Of a DNA stretch of 64,000 bases, positions 41,991 to 51,011 are shown one piece after another (within the stretch, counting starts at the first letter, position 1; each line of letters starts with the position of its first letter). The notes below the pieces were generated by a model. It was not told the DNA's origin. It saw nothing but the letters and a program-made list of their open reading frames with translations, and did no database searches. The translations under genes were made by a program, and so were the position numbers. Source of the stretch: Streptomyces rimosus (GTDB lineage: Bacteria > Actinomycetota > Actinomycetes > Streptomycetales > Streptomycetaceae); assembly GCF_008704655.1 (NCBI RefSeq), contig NZ_CP023688.1, positions 5,687,001 to 5,751,000 on the forward strand, read 5' to 3'.

Positions 41991-42943
41991 CCGCGGACCT
42001 CCTCGGCCAGCGCCAGCGCCTCGCGGGCCATCGCGGCCGTCGCGTCCAGGTCCGTCATCATCAGCGGTACGGCCTTGCAGCGGATGCCCGCCTCCTCGAC
42101 CCGGGGCACCGCTGCGGCGTCCACCGTGTCCACGAGCCAGCCGTCCAGCAGCCCGGAGCCGTAGTGCTCGGCCACCGCCGCGGCCGTCGACTCGACGCCG
42201 ACCGCCGCCAGCACCTTGTCCGCCATGCCGCGCACCGGCGCGTCGCCGACGATCGGCGACAGGCCGACCACCGGCACCCCGGCGTCCGCGATCGCCTCGC
42301 GCACACCCGGCACCGCCAGGATCGTGCCGACGCTCACCACCGGGTTGGACGGCGGGAAGAGCACCACGTCCGCCTCGGCGATGGCCTCCAGCACGCCCGG
42401 CGCGGGCTTGGCCTGCTCGGCGCCGACCGGTACCACCGCCTGCGCGTCGACCGAGGCGCGCAGCCGTACCCAGTACTCCTGGAAGTGGACGGCCTTGCGC
42501 TCGCCGTCGATGTCCACGGCCACATGGGTCTCGATCCGGTCGTCCGACATCGGCAGCAGCCGCACCCCGGGCTTCCAGCGCGCGCACAGCGCCTCGGTCA
42601 CCGCGCTGAGCGGGTAGCCGGCGCCGAGCATCTGCGTACGGACGATGTGGGTGGCGAAGTCCCGGTCGCCGAGCCCGAACCACTCGGGCCCGACCCCGTA
42701 GGCCGCCAGCTCCTCCTTCACCCGGAACGTCTCGTCGGCCCGGCCCCAGCCCTGTTCCTCGTTGATGCCGCCGCCGAGCGTGTACATCACGGTGTCGAGG
42801 TCCGGGCAGACCTTCAGCCCGAACAGGTGGATGTCGTCACCGGTGTTGCCGATGACCGTGATGTCGGCGTCCGGCGCCGCTGCTTTCAGACCCCGCAGGA
42901 AGCGGGCGCCGCCGATGCCGCCGGCGAGAACCACAATGCGCAT
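41987..42943 (-). CDS. fbiA: 2-phospho-L-lactate/phosphoenolpyruvate transferase (FbiA/CofD)
   Basis: A 318-residue transferase that joins the phospho-acid of an activated guanylyl precursor to Fo, giving F420-0 or dehydro-F420-0. The start [40 protein letters not shown], and [20 protein letters not shown] are the CofD motifs. Length is normal. It forms an overlapping pair with fbiB. Cysteine dioxygenase ends 12 nt upstream on the same strand, so it may lie in the same transcript; CATGCT 6 nt before the ATG could also give a separate, leaderless start. Confidence 0.96.
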   Translation of the reverse strand: MRIVVLAGGIGGARFLRGLKAAAPDADITVIGNTGDDIHLFGLKVCPDLDTVMYTLGGGINEEQGWGRADETFRVKEELAAYGVGPEWFGLGDRDFATHIVRTQMLGAGYPLSAVTEALCARWKPGVRLLPMSDDRIETHVAVDIDGERKAVHFQEYWVRLRASVDAQAVVPVGAEQAKPAPGVLEAIAEADVVLFPPSNPVVSVGTILAVPGVREAIADAGVPVVGLSPIVGDAPVRGMADKVLAAVGVESTAAAVAEHYGSGLLDGWLVDTVDAAAVPRVEEAGIRCKAVPLMMTDLDATAAMAREALALAEEVRG

Positions 42944-42955
42944 GGGGCCAGCATG

Positions 42956-43453
42956 TCAGGGCGCGACCTGCTCGTGGGAGGCGCCCGCCGCGCAGCGTGC
43001 GCTGTGCATGGGCATCTCGGTCAGTCCGGGGAAGTAGACGTGGAGGCTGACCGCCGGTGCCAGGGTGTCGTTGACGACCTCGTGGACGTAGCCGGGGGCG
43101 AAGACGCGCTGCGCGCCCGCCGCCAGCGTGCGGTGCCCGGACGTGGTGTGCTCGCTCAATTCGCCCTCCAGCACGGTCAGTACGCCGGAGGAGGGGCCGT
43201 GGTCGTGGCGCCCGCTGCCCTGGCCGGGCAGCCAGGACAGCAGCCAGACCTCGTAGCCCGGCCCTACGCGGAGCCGGTGGTACCAGCGGGTGGTGGCGTC
43301 GTAGCGCACCAGCGGGGCCCAGGCGGCGCGGTCGGCGGCGATGTCGCGGGCGAGCCCGGCGAAGCCGGCGACGGTGGCCGGGTGGGCGGGGACGGGCGGG
43401 AGCAGATGCGCAATGGCGAGCGGGTCGCCGGCGATCTGGACGTCGCTGTTCAT
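42956..43453 (-). CDS. Cysteine dioxygenase family protein
   Basis: A 165-residue cupin of the CDO type, which oxidises L-cysteine to cysteine sulfinate with a mononuclear iron. The cupin motif GSGRHDHGPSSGVLTVLEGE carries two iron histidines, and the third is in GYVHEVVND. About 40 residues at the start are variable. The ATG at 43453 has GAGGA 9-10 nt upstream. It lies 12 nt ahead of fbiA on the same strand. Some members act on other thiols, so the substrate is not certain. Confidence 0.88.
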   Translation of the reverse strand: MNSDVQIAGDPLAIAHLLPPVPAHPATVAGFAGLARDIAADRAAWAPLVRYDATTRWYHRLRVGPGYEVWLLSWLPGQGSGRHDHGPSSGVLTVLEGELSEHTTSGHRTLAAGAQRVFAPGYVHEVVNDTLAPAVSLHVYFPGLTEMPMHSARCAAGASHEQVAP

Positions 43454-43964
43454 GAACGGGGATTCCTCGGCAAGGTGCTCGGGTGGCGCGGATCGGATGT
43501 CGCGAAAGCGGTGCTCGGCCGCGCGGGATGCGGGCGGCGGGCACGGGAGCCGTGCGGCGGGGTGCTGCGGGGAAGAAAGCTGGAGCTCGGTGGCGTCAAC
43601 AGCTGGAACAGCGACAGCGGGCCTGGGCAGCGCAGCGGGACCCGTAGGCACGGGTCAGGCGGAGCGCAGGAATCGCTGGCATGCATGTAAGGAGACCGGG
43701 TACTCGGCGCCGTGTCAACCGGATGCCGGGTTTGGGCGAGATGTTTCACCTCATCCGGTTGCTGCGCCCGGCGAAAGGTTTGTGCAAACGAGGTTCGGAG
43801 CAGACGGCCGACATCCGCGCGCCCCTGCGCGCCGTTGCGCTCTCGTGACCTGAATGTGATCCGGCCCGCTTCGGTGCGCGAGGTGCAACGGCTGCGGCGC
43901 CCGTCGCGTCCTTGGGAGTGAGAAGGAAGTTACGGGTGATACGGCTGAGGAAGTGTCCTGTTTT
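43454..43964. promoter_or_regulatory. Non-coding region between cysteine dioxygenase and whiB promoters
   Basis: I see no supported gene here. The part at 43454-43700 must contain the promoter of the cysteine dioxygenase-fbiAB strand. The part at 43700-43964 becomes steadily AT-richer toward the whiB promoters. Confidence 0.4.
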
Positions 43965-43994
43965 TTGCCGATTTGAACACTTTCTGCATAGGCT
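43965..43994 (+). promoter_or_regulatory. Candidate upstream whiB promoter (TTGCCG-18-TAGGCT)
   Basis: A -35-like TTGCCG (43965-43970) and -10-like TAGGCT (43989-43994) are 18 nt apart in an AT-rich segment, giving a leader of about 140 nt to whiB. Confidence 0.5.
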
Positions 43995-44037
43995 TGGTTC
44001 CGCAGAGTGAATAAGGGGCCCAATAGCAGATCTCGGC

Positions 44038-44067
44038 TTGACTGGCCCGGATCGGCACACTTGTAAT
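44038..44067 (+). promoter_or_regulatory. Candidate proximal whiB promoter (TTGACT-18-TGTAAT)
   Basis: TTGACT (44038-44043) and TGTAAT (44062-44067) are each one base from the housekeeping consensus and 18 nt apart. Transcription would start about 65 nt before the whiB ATG. S. coelicolor whiB is known to have two promoters. Confidence 0.7.
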
Positions 44068-44139
44068 TTCACTCGTGTCGTTCAGCCGTCATCGGTAACG
44101 GCTGCATCACGGGGACGCAAAGACAGACGAGGGGCGCAC

Positions 44140-44403
44140 ATGACCGAGCTGTTCCAGGAATTGCTGGTCGAAGAGGCGGACGAGGAGCTCGGCTGGCAGG
44201 AGCGCGCGCTGTGCGCCCAGACCGACCCCGAATCCTTCTTCCCGGAGAAGGGTGGCTCCACCCGCGAGGCCAAGAAGGTCTGCCTCGCGTGTGAGGTCCG
44301 CTCCGAATGCCTCGAATATGCCCTCGCCAACGACGAACGCTTCGGTATCTGGGGCGGACTGTCCGAGCGCGAGCGGCGCCGGCTCAAGAAGGCAGCGGTC
44401 TGA
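44140..44403 (+). CDS. whiB: Developmental regulator WhiB (Wbl iron-sulfur protein)
   Basis: An 87-residue Wbl protein needed in Streptomyces for sporulation septation, where it works with WhiA. The four cluster cysteines are in ALCAQTDPESFF and CLACEVRSEC, followed by the turn motif FGIWGGLSERERRRLKKAAV. As remembered, the sequence differs little from S. coelicolor WhiB. The ATG at 44140 has GAGGGG 5 nt upstream; an in-frame start at 44038 overlaps the proximal promoter and is rejected. Two candidate promoters lie in an AT-rich upstream region, and a 12-bp hairpin lies 73 nt after the stop. Confidence 0.98.
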   Translation: MTELFQELLVEEADEELGWQERALCAQTDPESFFPEKGGSTREAKKVCLACEVRSECLEYALANDERFGIWGGLSERERRRLKKAAV

Positions 44404-44476
44404 CGTCCGGCCGCACGGCCCGGCCGACGGGCCACAGCACCTCCCCAACTCCCCCAAATCTCTCCATAGACAACGA

Positions 44477-44508
44477 TCCGCCTCCGGCTCCCACCCGCCG
44501 GAGGCGGA
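44477..44508 (+). terminator. whiB terminator
   Basis: TCCGCCTCCGGC (44477-44488) pairs perfectly with GCCGGAGGCGGA (44497-44508) around an 8-nt loop, within the 302-nt gap to the next gene. Nothing else was identified in that gap. Confidence 0.8.
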
Positions 44509-44705
44509 CGCCTGTGTACGCGGCCGACGGACCCGCCGCCCGGAACCATTAGTGTGGGGCCGCGTCCGAGGCGCACCGACGCCCAGACGGGCAACCCGGC
44601 CACGGGACGTGCCGTCGCCCGCACCGCGTCGCCGTCCGTCGCAGTCCACAGCGAGCGCTATGCCGGGGGAGGACCCCGAGACCCCCGGGGAGGGCCCCTA
44701 CCTCG

Positions 44706-47700
44706 ATGTCCCTGCACAGTCAGCCGGCCGCCCAGGCCGCGCAAGCCGCCGCCCAGTACCACGACGGCACCCCAGAGTTCCCCCGGCACGTCGTCACCGC
44801 CGTGCTCGTCTCGCACGACGGCGAACGCTGGCTGCCCGACGCGCTGGCCGGGCTGCTCGGCCAGGAACGCCCGCCACAGCAGATCGTCGGCGCCGACACC
44901 GGCAGCGCGGACGGCTCCGCCCGGCTGCTCGGCGAAGCCCTCGGCGACGACCGGGTGCTCCACCTCGCCCGCCGCTCCGGCTTCGGCACCGCCGTCGACG
45001 AGGCCGTACGCGCCGCCCCCGTCCTCGGCCCCGACGACCTCCCGTACCTGCAACGCCCCAGCGGCTGGGACCCGGTCGGCCGCACCTGGCGCGACGACGC
45101 CTACGACCTGCCGGAACTGCCGCACGGCGAGCCCGTCCAGTGGCTGTGGCTGCTGCACGACGACTGCGCGCCCGAACCAGGCGCCCTCACCGAACTGCTG
45201 CGGGTCGCCGACGCCAGCCCCTCCACCGCGATCGTCGGCCCCAAGCTGCGCAGCTGGTACGACCGCCGCCAGCTCCTCGAAGCAGGCGTCAGCATCGCCC
45301 GCAGCGGCCGCCGTTGGACCGGCCTGGACCGCCGCGAACAGGACCAGGGCCAGCACGACCAGGTCCGCCCGGTGCTGTCCGTCTCCACCGCGGGCATGCT
45401 CATCCGGCGCGACGTGTACGAGCAGTTGGGCGGCTTCGACCGCCGACTGCCCCTGATGCGTGACGACGTCGACCTGTGCTGGCGCGCCCAGGCCGCCGGA
45501 CACCAGGTCCTCGTCGCCCCCGACGCGGTCCTGCGGCACGCCGAGGCGGCCGCCCGCGAACGCCGCCCCATCGACTGCGTCGGCCGCTCCGTCGCCGGCC
45601 CCCACCGGGTCGACAAGGCGGGCGCCGTCTACACCCTCCTCGCCAACACCCGCGGCGTCCTGCTGCCGTACGTCGCCCTGCGCATCGTCCTCGGCACCCT
45701 GCTGCGCGTCCTCGCCTACCTCGTCGGCAAGGTCCCCGGCCAGGCCCTCGACGAACTCGCCGGACTCTTCGGCACCCTGCTGCGCCCCGGCACGATCCTC
45801 GCCGCGCGCAGGAAACGCGGCAGGCCCGCCGTCGAAGCGAGCGAACTGCGGCCCCTCTTCCCACCGCCCGGCGCGACCGTACGGGCCACCGTCGAACAGG
45901 TCGCCGGCAACCTCGCCGGCCGCTCGGCGCCCGAAGCGGCCTCCGCGGGACGGCACGGCGCCGTCGAATCCGGGCCGGGCGGCGACGACGCCGACTACCT
46001 GGAGATCGAGCAGTTCGCCCGGCTCAAGCGGATCGCCCGCCAGCCCGCCCCGGTGCTCTTCCTCGTCCTGCTCGTCGTCTCCCTCGTCGCCTGCCGCTCC
46101 CTGCTCGGCTCCGGCGCCCTCACCGGCGGCGCCCTGCTGCCGGTCCCGGACAGCCTCGGCGAACTCTGGTCGAGCTACCTCGACGGCTGGCACGCCACCG
46201 GCACCGGCAGCACCGCCGCCGCACCCCCCTATCTCGCCATCCTCGCCCTGGCGGCCACCTTCTTCCTCGGCAACACCGGCCTGGCCATGACCGTGCTGCT
46301 GGTGTGCTCCGTACCGCTCGCCGGACTGAGCGCCTACTTCGCCTCCCGGCCGCTGGTCACCTCCCGCCTGCTGCGCGCCTGGGGCAGCGTCGTCTACGCC
46401 TTCCTGCCCGCCGTCACCGGCGCCCTCGCCGGCGGCCGCATCGGCACCGCCGTCCTGGCGGTCCTGCTGCCGCCGATGGCCCGCGCCGCCGTCGCCGCAG
46501 GCGGCCTGCGGCTGACCCCCGGCACCCGGCCGAGCTGGCGCGCCGCCTGGGCGTACGCGCTGCTGCTCACCTTCACCACTGCCTTCACCCCGGTCGTCTG
46601 GCCCGCCGCCGTGGCCCTGGGCCTCGGCCTGCTGGTGCTGCGCGCCTTCGACGGCAACCGCGGCCTGCTCCTGCCGTACGCGCTGCGCTTCCTCGCCGTC
46701 GCCGTCACCCCGCTGATCGTCCTCGCGCCCTGGTCGCTGTCCCTGCTCACCCACCCCGCCGGCTTCTTCCGCGAAGCCGGACTGGACCTGGGCGCCGGAC
46801 CGGCCTCCGTCCTGGACCTGGTCGGCATCAGCCCCGGCGGGCCGAAGGCCGCCGGCGGGGTGCTGCTCCTGGGCATCGTGCTGGCCGCGCTGGCCGCCAC
46901 CCTGCGCGCCGACCGGCAGTTCGCGGTCCGTACGGCCTGGGCCGTCGCCGTGACCGGCCTGCTCCTGGCCGTCCTCGCCAACCGCTCCGCGTGGGCCGGA
47001 CCCGGCGTCCTCGTCTACGGGCTGGCGCTGCTGTGCGCCGCCGCCGTCGGCGCCGAGGGCGTCCGCGCCCGTATGGAGACCCTCGGCTTCGGCTGGAAGC
47101 AGCCGGTCGCCGTGCTGATCGCACTGTCCGCGCTGATCGCCCCGCTGTACGCGGCGGCCGGCTGGATGATCACCGGCGCGGCCGGGCCGCTGGAGCGCCG
47201 CGCCGCCGTCCAGGTCCCCGCGTTCGTCGCCGAGGACTCCGGCTCCGTCGACCGGGCCCGCACCCTCATCCTCGACGGCGACGCCGGACACGTCGCGTAC
47301 ACCCTGGTACGCGGCTCCGGCGCGCGCCTCGGGGCCGCCGACATCGCCGCGGAGACCGGCGAGGACAAGCGGCTCGGCGGCATCGTCGCCAACCTCGTGG
47401 CCGGCTCCGGCGCCGACCAGACCAACCAGCTCGGCGGCTACGCGATCCGCTACGTCCTGGTCCGCGACGGCGCGCCCCGCGAGATGGGCCGCGTCCTGGA
47501 CGCCACGCCCGGCCTGACCCGGCTCAGCCAGGAGGACGGCAGCGCCCTGTGGCGCGTGGACCAGCGGGTCGCGCGCGTCACGATCGTGCCGTCGGAGACC
47601 AAGGACGGCACCCGCGCGGGCCGCGCCGCCGCGCCGGTCCCGGTCGCCGCCGGACCGGTCGAGGCCCACACCGACCTGCCCAACGGCCCCGACGGCCGGG

Positions 47701-48566
47701 TGCTGCGCCTCGCCGACGCCGCCGACGCGGGCTGGCAGGCCACCCTCGACGGCAAGGCGCTCAAGCCGGTCAAGGCCGACGGCTGGGCGCAGGGCTTCGA
47801 GCTGCCCGCGACCGGCGGGCGCCTGGACCTCACCTACGACGACCCCATGGGCCACACCCTGTGGCTGTGGGCCCAGGGCCTGCTCGCCGTCGTCCTGGTG
47901 GTGCTCGCGCTGCCGGGCCGCCGCCGGGAGATCGACGACGACCTGCCCGAGGACGGCGTGGCCGCGATGGCCGCGCCGGCCGCCGCGGGCGAGGGCCGCC
48001 GGGCCCGGCGGCTGCGCGCGGCGCAGGCCGCCGGCGCTCCCGAAGGCGCGGAAGCGGGCGTCCCGTCGCCGCGCCCCGGCGACGGGCCGGTACCCGACCC
48101 GATGGCGCCCGCGGGCGCCGAGCACCCCGACCCGATGGCCGGCCAGACCGCCGACCCGTACGCGGCCGTCCCGCAGCAGCAGGTCTACGACCCGCAGCAG
48201 GGCTATGACCCGCAGGGCTACGGACAGCAGCCCGGCTACGGGCAGGAGCAGCCCTACGAGGCGGGCGACCCGTACCAGGGCGCGCAGCAGCCGCCGTACG
48301 GGCAGGGCCAGGACGCCCCGCCGTACGGGCAGGACGCGGGCGCGCCGTCGTACGGCCAGGACCAGTACGGCCAGCCGTACCCGGGCACCGCCCCCTACCC
48401 GCCGGACCCGGACCAGGCCGTCGGCCCGTACCAGCCCGGCGCCTACGACCCGTACCACTACGGCCAGCAGCCCCAGCAGCCGCCGCACCAGCTGCCCTAC
48501 GGCGACGGCACGACGTACCCCGGCTCCTACCCCGAGCCCCGCCGCGACGGGAGCGACCAGCAGTGA
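44706..48566 (+). CDS. Large membrane glycosyltransferase (GT2) with PYGQ-rich tail, 1286 aa
   Basis: Residues 25-280 are a family 2 glycosyltransferase domain: TAVLVSHDGERWLPDALAGL, the metal-binding segment WLWLLHDDCAPEPG, and RDDVDLCWRAQAAGHQVLVA. About 12 to 14 hydrophobic segments follow between 300 and 850, then a large extracytoplasmic part with beta strands and a last membrane segment (about 1055-1075). The final 200 residues are disordered, with about ten PYGQ/GYGQ-like repeats. Such fusions are seen in actinomycetes and may extend and export wall polysaccharide. The next gene overlaps by a GTGA junction. GGGAGGG lies 11 nt before the ATG. Confidence 0.9.
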   Translation: MSLHSQPAAQAAQAAAQYHDGTPEFPRHVVTAVLVSHDGERWLPDALAGLLGQERPPQQIVGADTGSADGSARLLGEALGDDRVLHLARRSGFGTAVDEAVRAAPVLGPDDLPYLQRPSGWDPVGRTWRDDAYDLPELPHGEPVQWLWLLHDDCAPEPGALTELLRVADASPSTAIVGPKLRSWYDRRQLLEAGVSIARSGRRWTGLDRREQDQGQHDQVRPVLSVSTAGMLIRRDVYEQLGGFDRRLPLMRDDVDLCWRAQAAGHQVLVAPDAVLRHAEAAARERRPIDCVGRSVAGPHRVDKAGAVYTLLANTRGVLLPYVALRIVLGTLLRVLAYLVGKVPGQALDELAGLFGTLLRPGTILAARRKRGRPAVEASELRPLFPPPGATVRATVEQVAGNLAGRSAPEAASAGRHGAVESGPGGDDADYLEIEQFARLKRIARQPAPVLFLVLLVVSLVACRSLLGSGALTGGALLPVPDSLGELWSSYLDGWHATGTGSTAAAPPYLAILALAATFFLGNTGLAMTVLLVCSVPLAGLSAYFASRPLVTSRLLRAWGSVVYAFLPAVTGALAGGRIGTAVLAVLLPPMARAAVAAGGLRLTPGTRPSWRAAWAYALLLTFTTAFTPVVWPAAVALGLGLLVLRAFDGNRGLLLPYALRFLAVAVTPLIVLAPWSLSLLTHPAGFFREAGLDLGAGPASVLDLVGISPGGPKAAGGVLLLGIVLAALAATLRADRQFAVRTAWAVAVTGLLLAVLANRSAWAGPGVLVYGLALLCAAAVGAEGVRARMETLGFGWKQPVAVLIALSALIAPLYAAAGWMITGAAGPLERRAAVQVPAFVAEDSGSVDRARTLILDGDAGHVAYTLVRGSGARLGAADIAAETGEDKRLGGIVANLVAGSGADQTNQLGGYAIRYVLVRDGAPREMGRVLDATPGLTRLSQEDGSALWRVDQRVARVTIVPSETKDGTRAGRAAAPVPVAAGPVEAHTDLPNGPDGRVLRLADAADAGWQATLDGKALKPVKADGWAQGFELPATGGRLDLTYDDPMGHTLWLWAQGLLAVVLVVLALPGRRREIDDDLPEDGVAAMAAPAAAGEGRRARRLRAAQAAGAPEGAEAGVPSPRPGDGPVPDPMAPAGAEHPDPMAGQTADPYAAVPQQQVYDPQQGYDPQGYGQQPGYGQEQPYEAGDPYQGAQQPPYGQGQDAPPYGQDAGAPSYGQDQYGQPYPGTAPYPPDPDQAVGPYQPGAYDPYHYGQQPQQPPHQLPYGDGTTYPGSYPEPRRDGSDQQ

Positions 48567-50110
48567 AGCGCACCATCATGTCCCTGATCGGCGTGGCCGC
48601 GGCGCTCGGCGCGGTCACCGGCGTCGCCGCCGTCGCCGCCCCGGACGCGCCGCGGGACAGCGCGGCCAAGGGCGGCACCCGGCTGCCCGTCGAGCGGTCC
48701 GCGCTGCTGTGCCCGCCGCCCACCTCCTCGGAGGTCGGCGACACCACGTACACCGCCTTCACGCCCAAGGGGACGGGCGGCAAGGCGGGCGCCCAGGGCA
48801 CCGCCGGACTGCTGCCCGCGCAGCCCGGCAAGCAGCAGGACGGCAAGGGGAAGCCGCCGCAGGACGGAAAAGGCAAGGACGCCGGGCAGGGCGCGCAAGC
48901 CGACGCCCAGCCCGTCGCGCCCCTGAAACAGCCCGGCACGCCGGTCACCGCGACCACGGACCGCGCGGACGCGCCCGCCCTCGTCGGCGCCGCCGACGGT
49001 GCCCTCGCGCCCGGCTGGACCGTCCAGCAGACCACCAGCATCGCGGCCGGCAGCGGACGCGGCCTGCTCGGCCTGTCCTGCGCGGCGCCCGACACCGACT
49101 TCTGGTTCCCCGGCGTGAGCACCGCCAAGGACCGCCAGGACTACGTCCACCTCACCAACCCGGACAACACCCCGGCCGTCGTCGACCTGGACCTGCGCGG
49201 CAAGGACGGCCCGATACAGTCCGCCTCCGGCGAGAACATCAGCGTCCCGCCGCACGCCACCGTGCCGGTGCTGCTCTCCACGCTGACCGGCACGCCCACC
49301 CAGGACGCGGCGCTGCACGTGACCGCCCGCGAGGGCCGGGTCGGCGCGTCCGTCCAGGCCGCCGACGCCAAGCTCGGCGGCGACTGGCTGTCCGCGGCGG
49401 CCGATCCCGCGCCCGGCCTGGTGCTGCCCGGCATCCCGGCCGACGCCACCTCCGTCCACCTCGTCGCCGTCGCGCCCGGCAAGTCGGACGCCGACCTGAA
49501 GGTGCAGCTGGCCACCCCGAACGGCCTGATCACCCCGGCCGGACTGGAGACCCTGCACGTCAAGAGCGGCATGACCACGACCGCCGACCTCAAGGACCTC
49601 ACCAAGGGCGAGGCGGGCTCGCTCGTCCTCACCCCGGCGGACGGCTCCTCGGCACCGGTCACCGCGGCCCTCCGGGTCACCCGCGGCAAGGGCGACAAGC
49701 AGGAGATGGCCTTCATCCCGGCGACGCGGCCGGTCGGCGAGCGGGCCACCGCCGCCGACAACCGGGACAAGGGCAGCACGCTGTCCCTGGTCGCGCCGGA
49801 GAAGGGCAAGGACGCCAAGGTCACGGTCACCGCTTCGGCGGGCAGCGGGGGCGGTACGCCGGTCTCCAAGACGTACACGGTCAAGGGCGGCAGCACCCTC
49901 GCCGTCGAGCCGCCGCGCCCGCAGGGCCTCAAGGGCTCCTACGCGCTGACCGTCACCCCGGAGGCGGGCAGCGGCCCGGTCCACGCGGCCCGCACCCTGG
50001 CCCTGCCGCAGGGCGGCCTCCCGGCCTTCACCGTGCAGACGCTGCCGGACGACCGGGGGACGGTCGTGGTGCCGACGGCGGGGGAGGACCTTTCGCTGCT
50101 GACGAAGTGA
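48563..50110 (+). CDS. DUF5719-family secreted or membrane-anchored protein
   Basis: A 515-residue protein with a signal peptide or anchor at about 3-27, a disordered Gly/Lys/Gln-rich part (65-120) and several beta-sandwich-like repeats (about 130-515). Representative motifs are DTDFWFPGVSTAKDRQDYVH and SVPPHATVPVLLSTL. The DUF5719 assignment is from memory of actinobacterial genes in the same position after a large glycosyltransferase. Its GTG start overlaps the glycosyltransferase stop, so the two are coupled and probably work together at the envelope. Molecular role unknown. A hairpin follows. Confidence 0.8.
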   Translation: MKRTIMSLIGVAAALGAVTGVAAVAAPDAPRDSAAKGGTRLPVERSALLCPPPTSSEVGDTTYTAFTPKGTGGKAGAQGTAGLLPAQPGKQQDGKGKPPQDGKGKDAGQGAQADAQPVAPLKQPGTPVTATTDRADAPALVGAADGALAPGWTVQQTTSIAAGSGRGLLGLSCAAPDTDFWFPGVSTAKDRQDYVHLTNPDNTPAVVDLDLRGKDGPIQSASGENISVPPHATVPVLLSTLTGTPTQDAALHVTAREGRVGASVQAADAKLGGDWLSAAADPAPGLVLPGIPADATSVHLVAVAPGKSDADLKVQLATPNGLITPAGLETLHVKSGMTTTADLKDLTKGEAGSLVLTPADGSSAPVTAALRVTRGKGDKQEMAFIPATRPVGERATAADNRDKGSTLSLVAPEKGKDAKVTVTASAGSGGGTPVSKTYTVKGGSTLAVEPPRPQGLKGSYALTVTPEAGSGPVHAARTLALPQGGLPAFTVQTLPDDRGTVVVPTAGEDLSLLTK

Positions 50111-50115
50111 GGGCG

Positions 50116-50140
50116 GGGGCGGGGCCGATGGCTCCGCCCC
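50116..50140. terminator. Bidirectional terminator between convergent genes
   Basis: GGGGCGGGGCC (50116-50126) pairs with GGCTCCGCCCC (50130-50140) with one G-U pair and a 3-nt loop. The stops of the two convergent genes lie on either side. Confidence 0.7.
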
Positions 50141-50155
50141 GGCGCCCGCCCGGTC

Positions 50156-50692
50156 TCAGTCCTGGCCGTACCGCGGGTCCACCGACTCCGGTGCCAGGCC
50201 GAGCAGCTCGGCGACCTGCTCCACGACGACCTCGTGGACCAGGAGCGCCCGCTCGTCGCGGTTCTTCGTACGGATCTCGACCGGGCGGCGGTAGACGAGC
50301 ACCTGGTCCCGCCGGTCGCCGTCGGCGGGCAGCAGCCGGCCCAGCGGCACCGTCTCCTCGTCGTCCGGCAGCCCGGCGGCCCCGTCGGGCCCGAACCCGG
50401 GCACCTCGACCACCAGGAAGTCGACGTCCGCCAGCTGGGGCCAGCGCCGCTCCAGCCGGTCCCGTGAGTCGTAGACCAGGTCGACGAAGGCGTCCGCGCG
50501 GCTCACGGAGAGCGGTACCTGGGGCGGCGCGACCGGGCCGCGCATGCCGCGGCCGTGGCGGTCGCGGCGGCGCGGGCGCGGCTCCGCCGGTGCGGGGCTT
50601 CGCCCGGCGCCGCCCGGCGCGGTGGTCCCGCCGGTGCCGGCCGGGGCAGGGGTCCCCCCGGCGTCGGCCGGAGGGGGTACGGGGTTGTCCAT
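50156..50692 (-). CDS. Metallopeptidase-family (zincin-like) protein with incomplete HExxH
   Basis: A 178-residue protein. The N-terminal 55 residues are Pro/Gly/Ala-rich and then Arg-rich. The conserved part has SRADAFVDLVYDSRDRLERR, DFLVVEVPGFGP, VLVYRRPVEIRTKNRDERA and LLVHEVVVEQVAELLGLAPE. Relatives carry the label metallopeptidase family protein, but the zincin site would be HEVVV, which lacks the second His of HExxH, so proteolytic activity is doubtful. No ribosome-binding site is seen; a TACGCT box 8 nt upstream of the ATG suggests a leaderless transcript. A start farther upstream (50773) is possible. Confidence 0.8.
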   Translation of the reverse strand: MDNPVPPPADAGGTPAPAGTGGTTAPGGAGRSPAPAEPRPRRRDRHGRGMRGPVAPPQVPLSVSRADAFVDLVYDSRDRLERRWPQLADVDFLVVEVPGFGPDGAAGLPDDEETVPLGRLLPADGDRRDQVLVYRRPVEIRTKNRDERALLVHEVVVEQVAELLGLAPESVDPRYGQD

Positions 50693-50700
50693 CAGAACCG

Positions 50701-50706
50701 AGCGTA
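50701..50706 (-). promoter_or_regulatory. Candidate -10 box (TACGCT) for the metallopeptidase-family gene
   Basis: On the minus strand TACGCT ends 8 nt before the ATG at 50692. The divergent DUF3499 gene has the same arrangement across the 319-nt gap. Confidence 0.5.
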
Positions 50707-50997
50707 ACCGTCCGGGGGCGGGCGGCGCGGGAGAGCGGCGGATCCGGTGCCATGTCGGCGAGTGACCGGTCATAGGCTCGTTACGTCCGTTCGCGACCAT
50801 GCGCCGGACCGTGAACAGCATGAGGAATGACACGAAATGCACACAGTCGTGACGGGTTTTGACCCCCTGCGCCGTCCGGCGCAGTGCTTCCCCCGTGGGC
50901 CGGGCCTGGCGCCCGCAGGTCAGGCGCACCGGACGAACCAGGACGACACGGTCGGGTGAGGTCGTGGAGAGTCATCGCGGCCCGCTCAAGAGTGCGG

Positions 50998-51003
50998 TAC
51001 CGT
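50998..51003 (+). promoter_or_regulatory. Candidate -10 box (TACCGT) for the DUF3499 gene
   Basis: TACCGT ends 8 nt before the GTG at 51012; this supports the GTG over an in-frame GTG at 50964. Confidence 0.5.
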
Positions 51004-51011
51004 CCAACGTC

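Noticed and set aside
43450..43749. A possible cysteine-containing upstream peptide (starting MHASDSCAPP) before cysteine dioxygenase
   Set aside because: A cysteine-responsive leader peptide would be attractive, but the frame is 99 codons long, overlaps the gene start, and has no ribosome-binding site or nearby attenuator hairpin.
44658..48488. A 1276-codon minus-strand open frame opposite the large glycosyltransferase
   Set aside because: It has no recognisable domain and mirrors the real gene codon by codon; typical GC-rich shadow.
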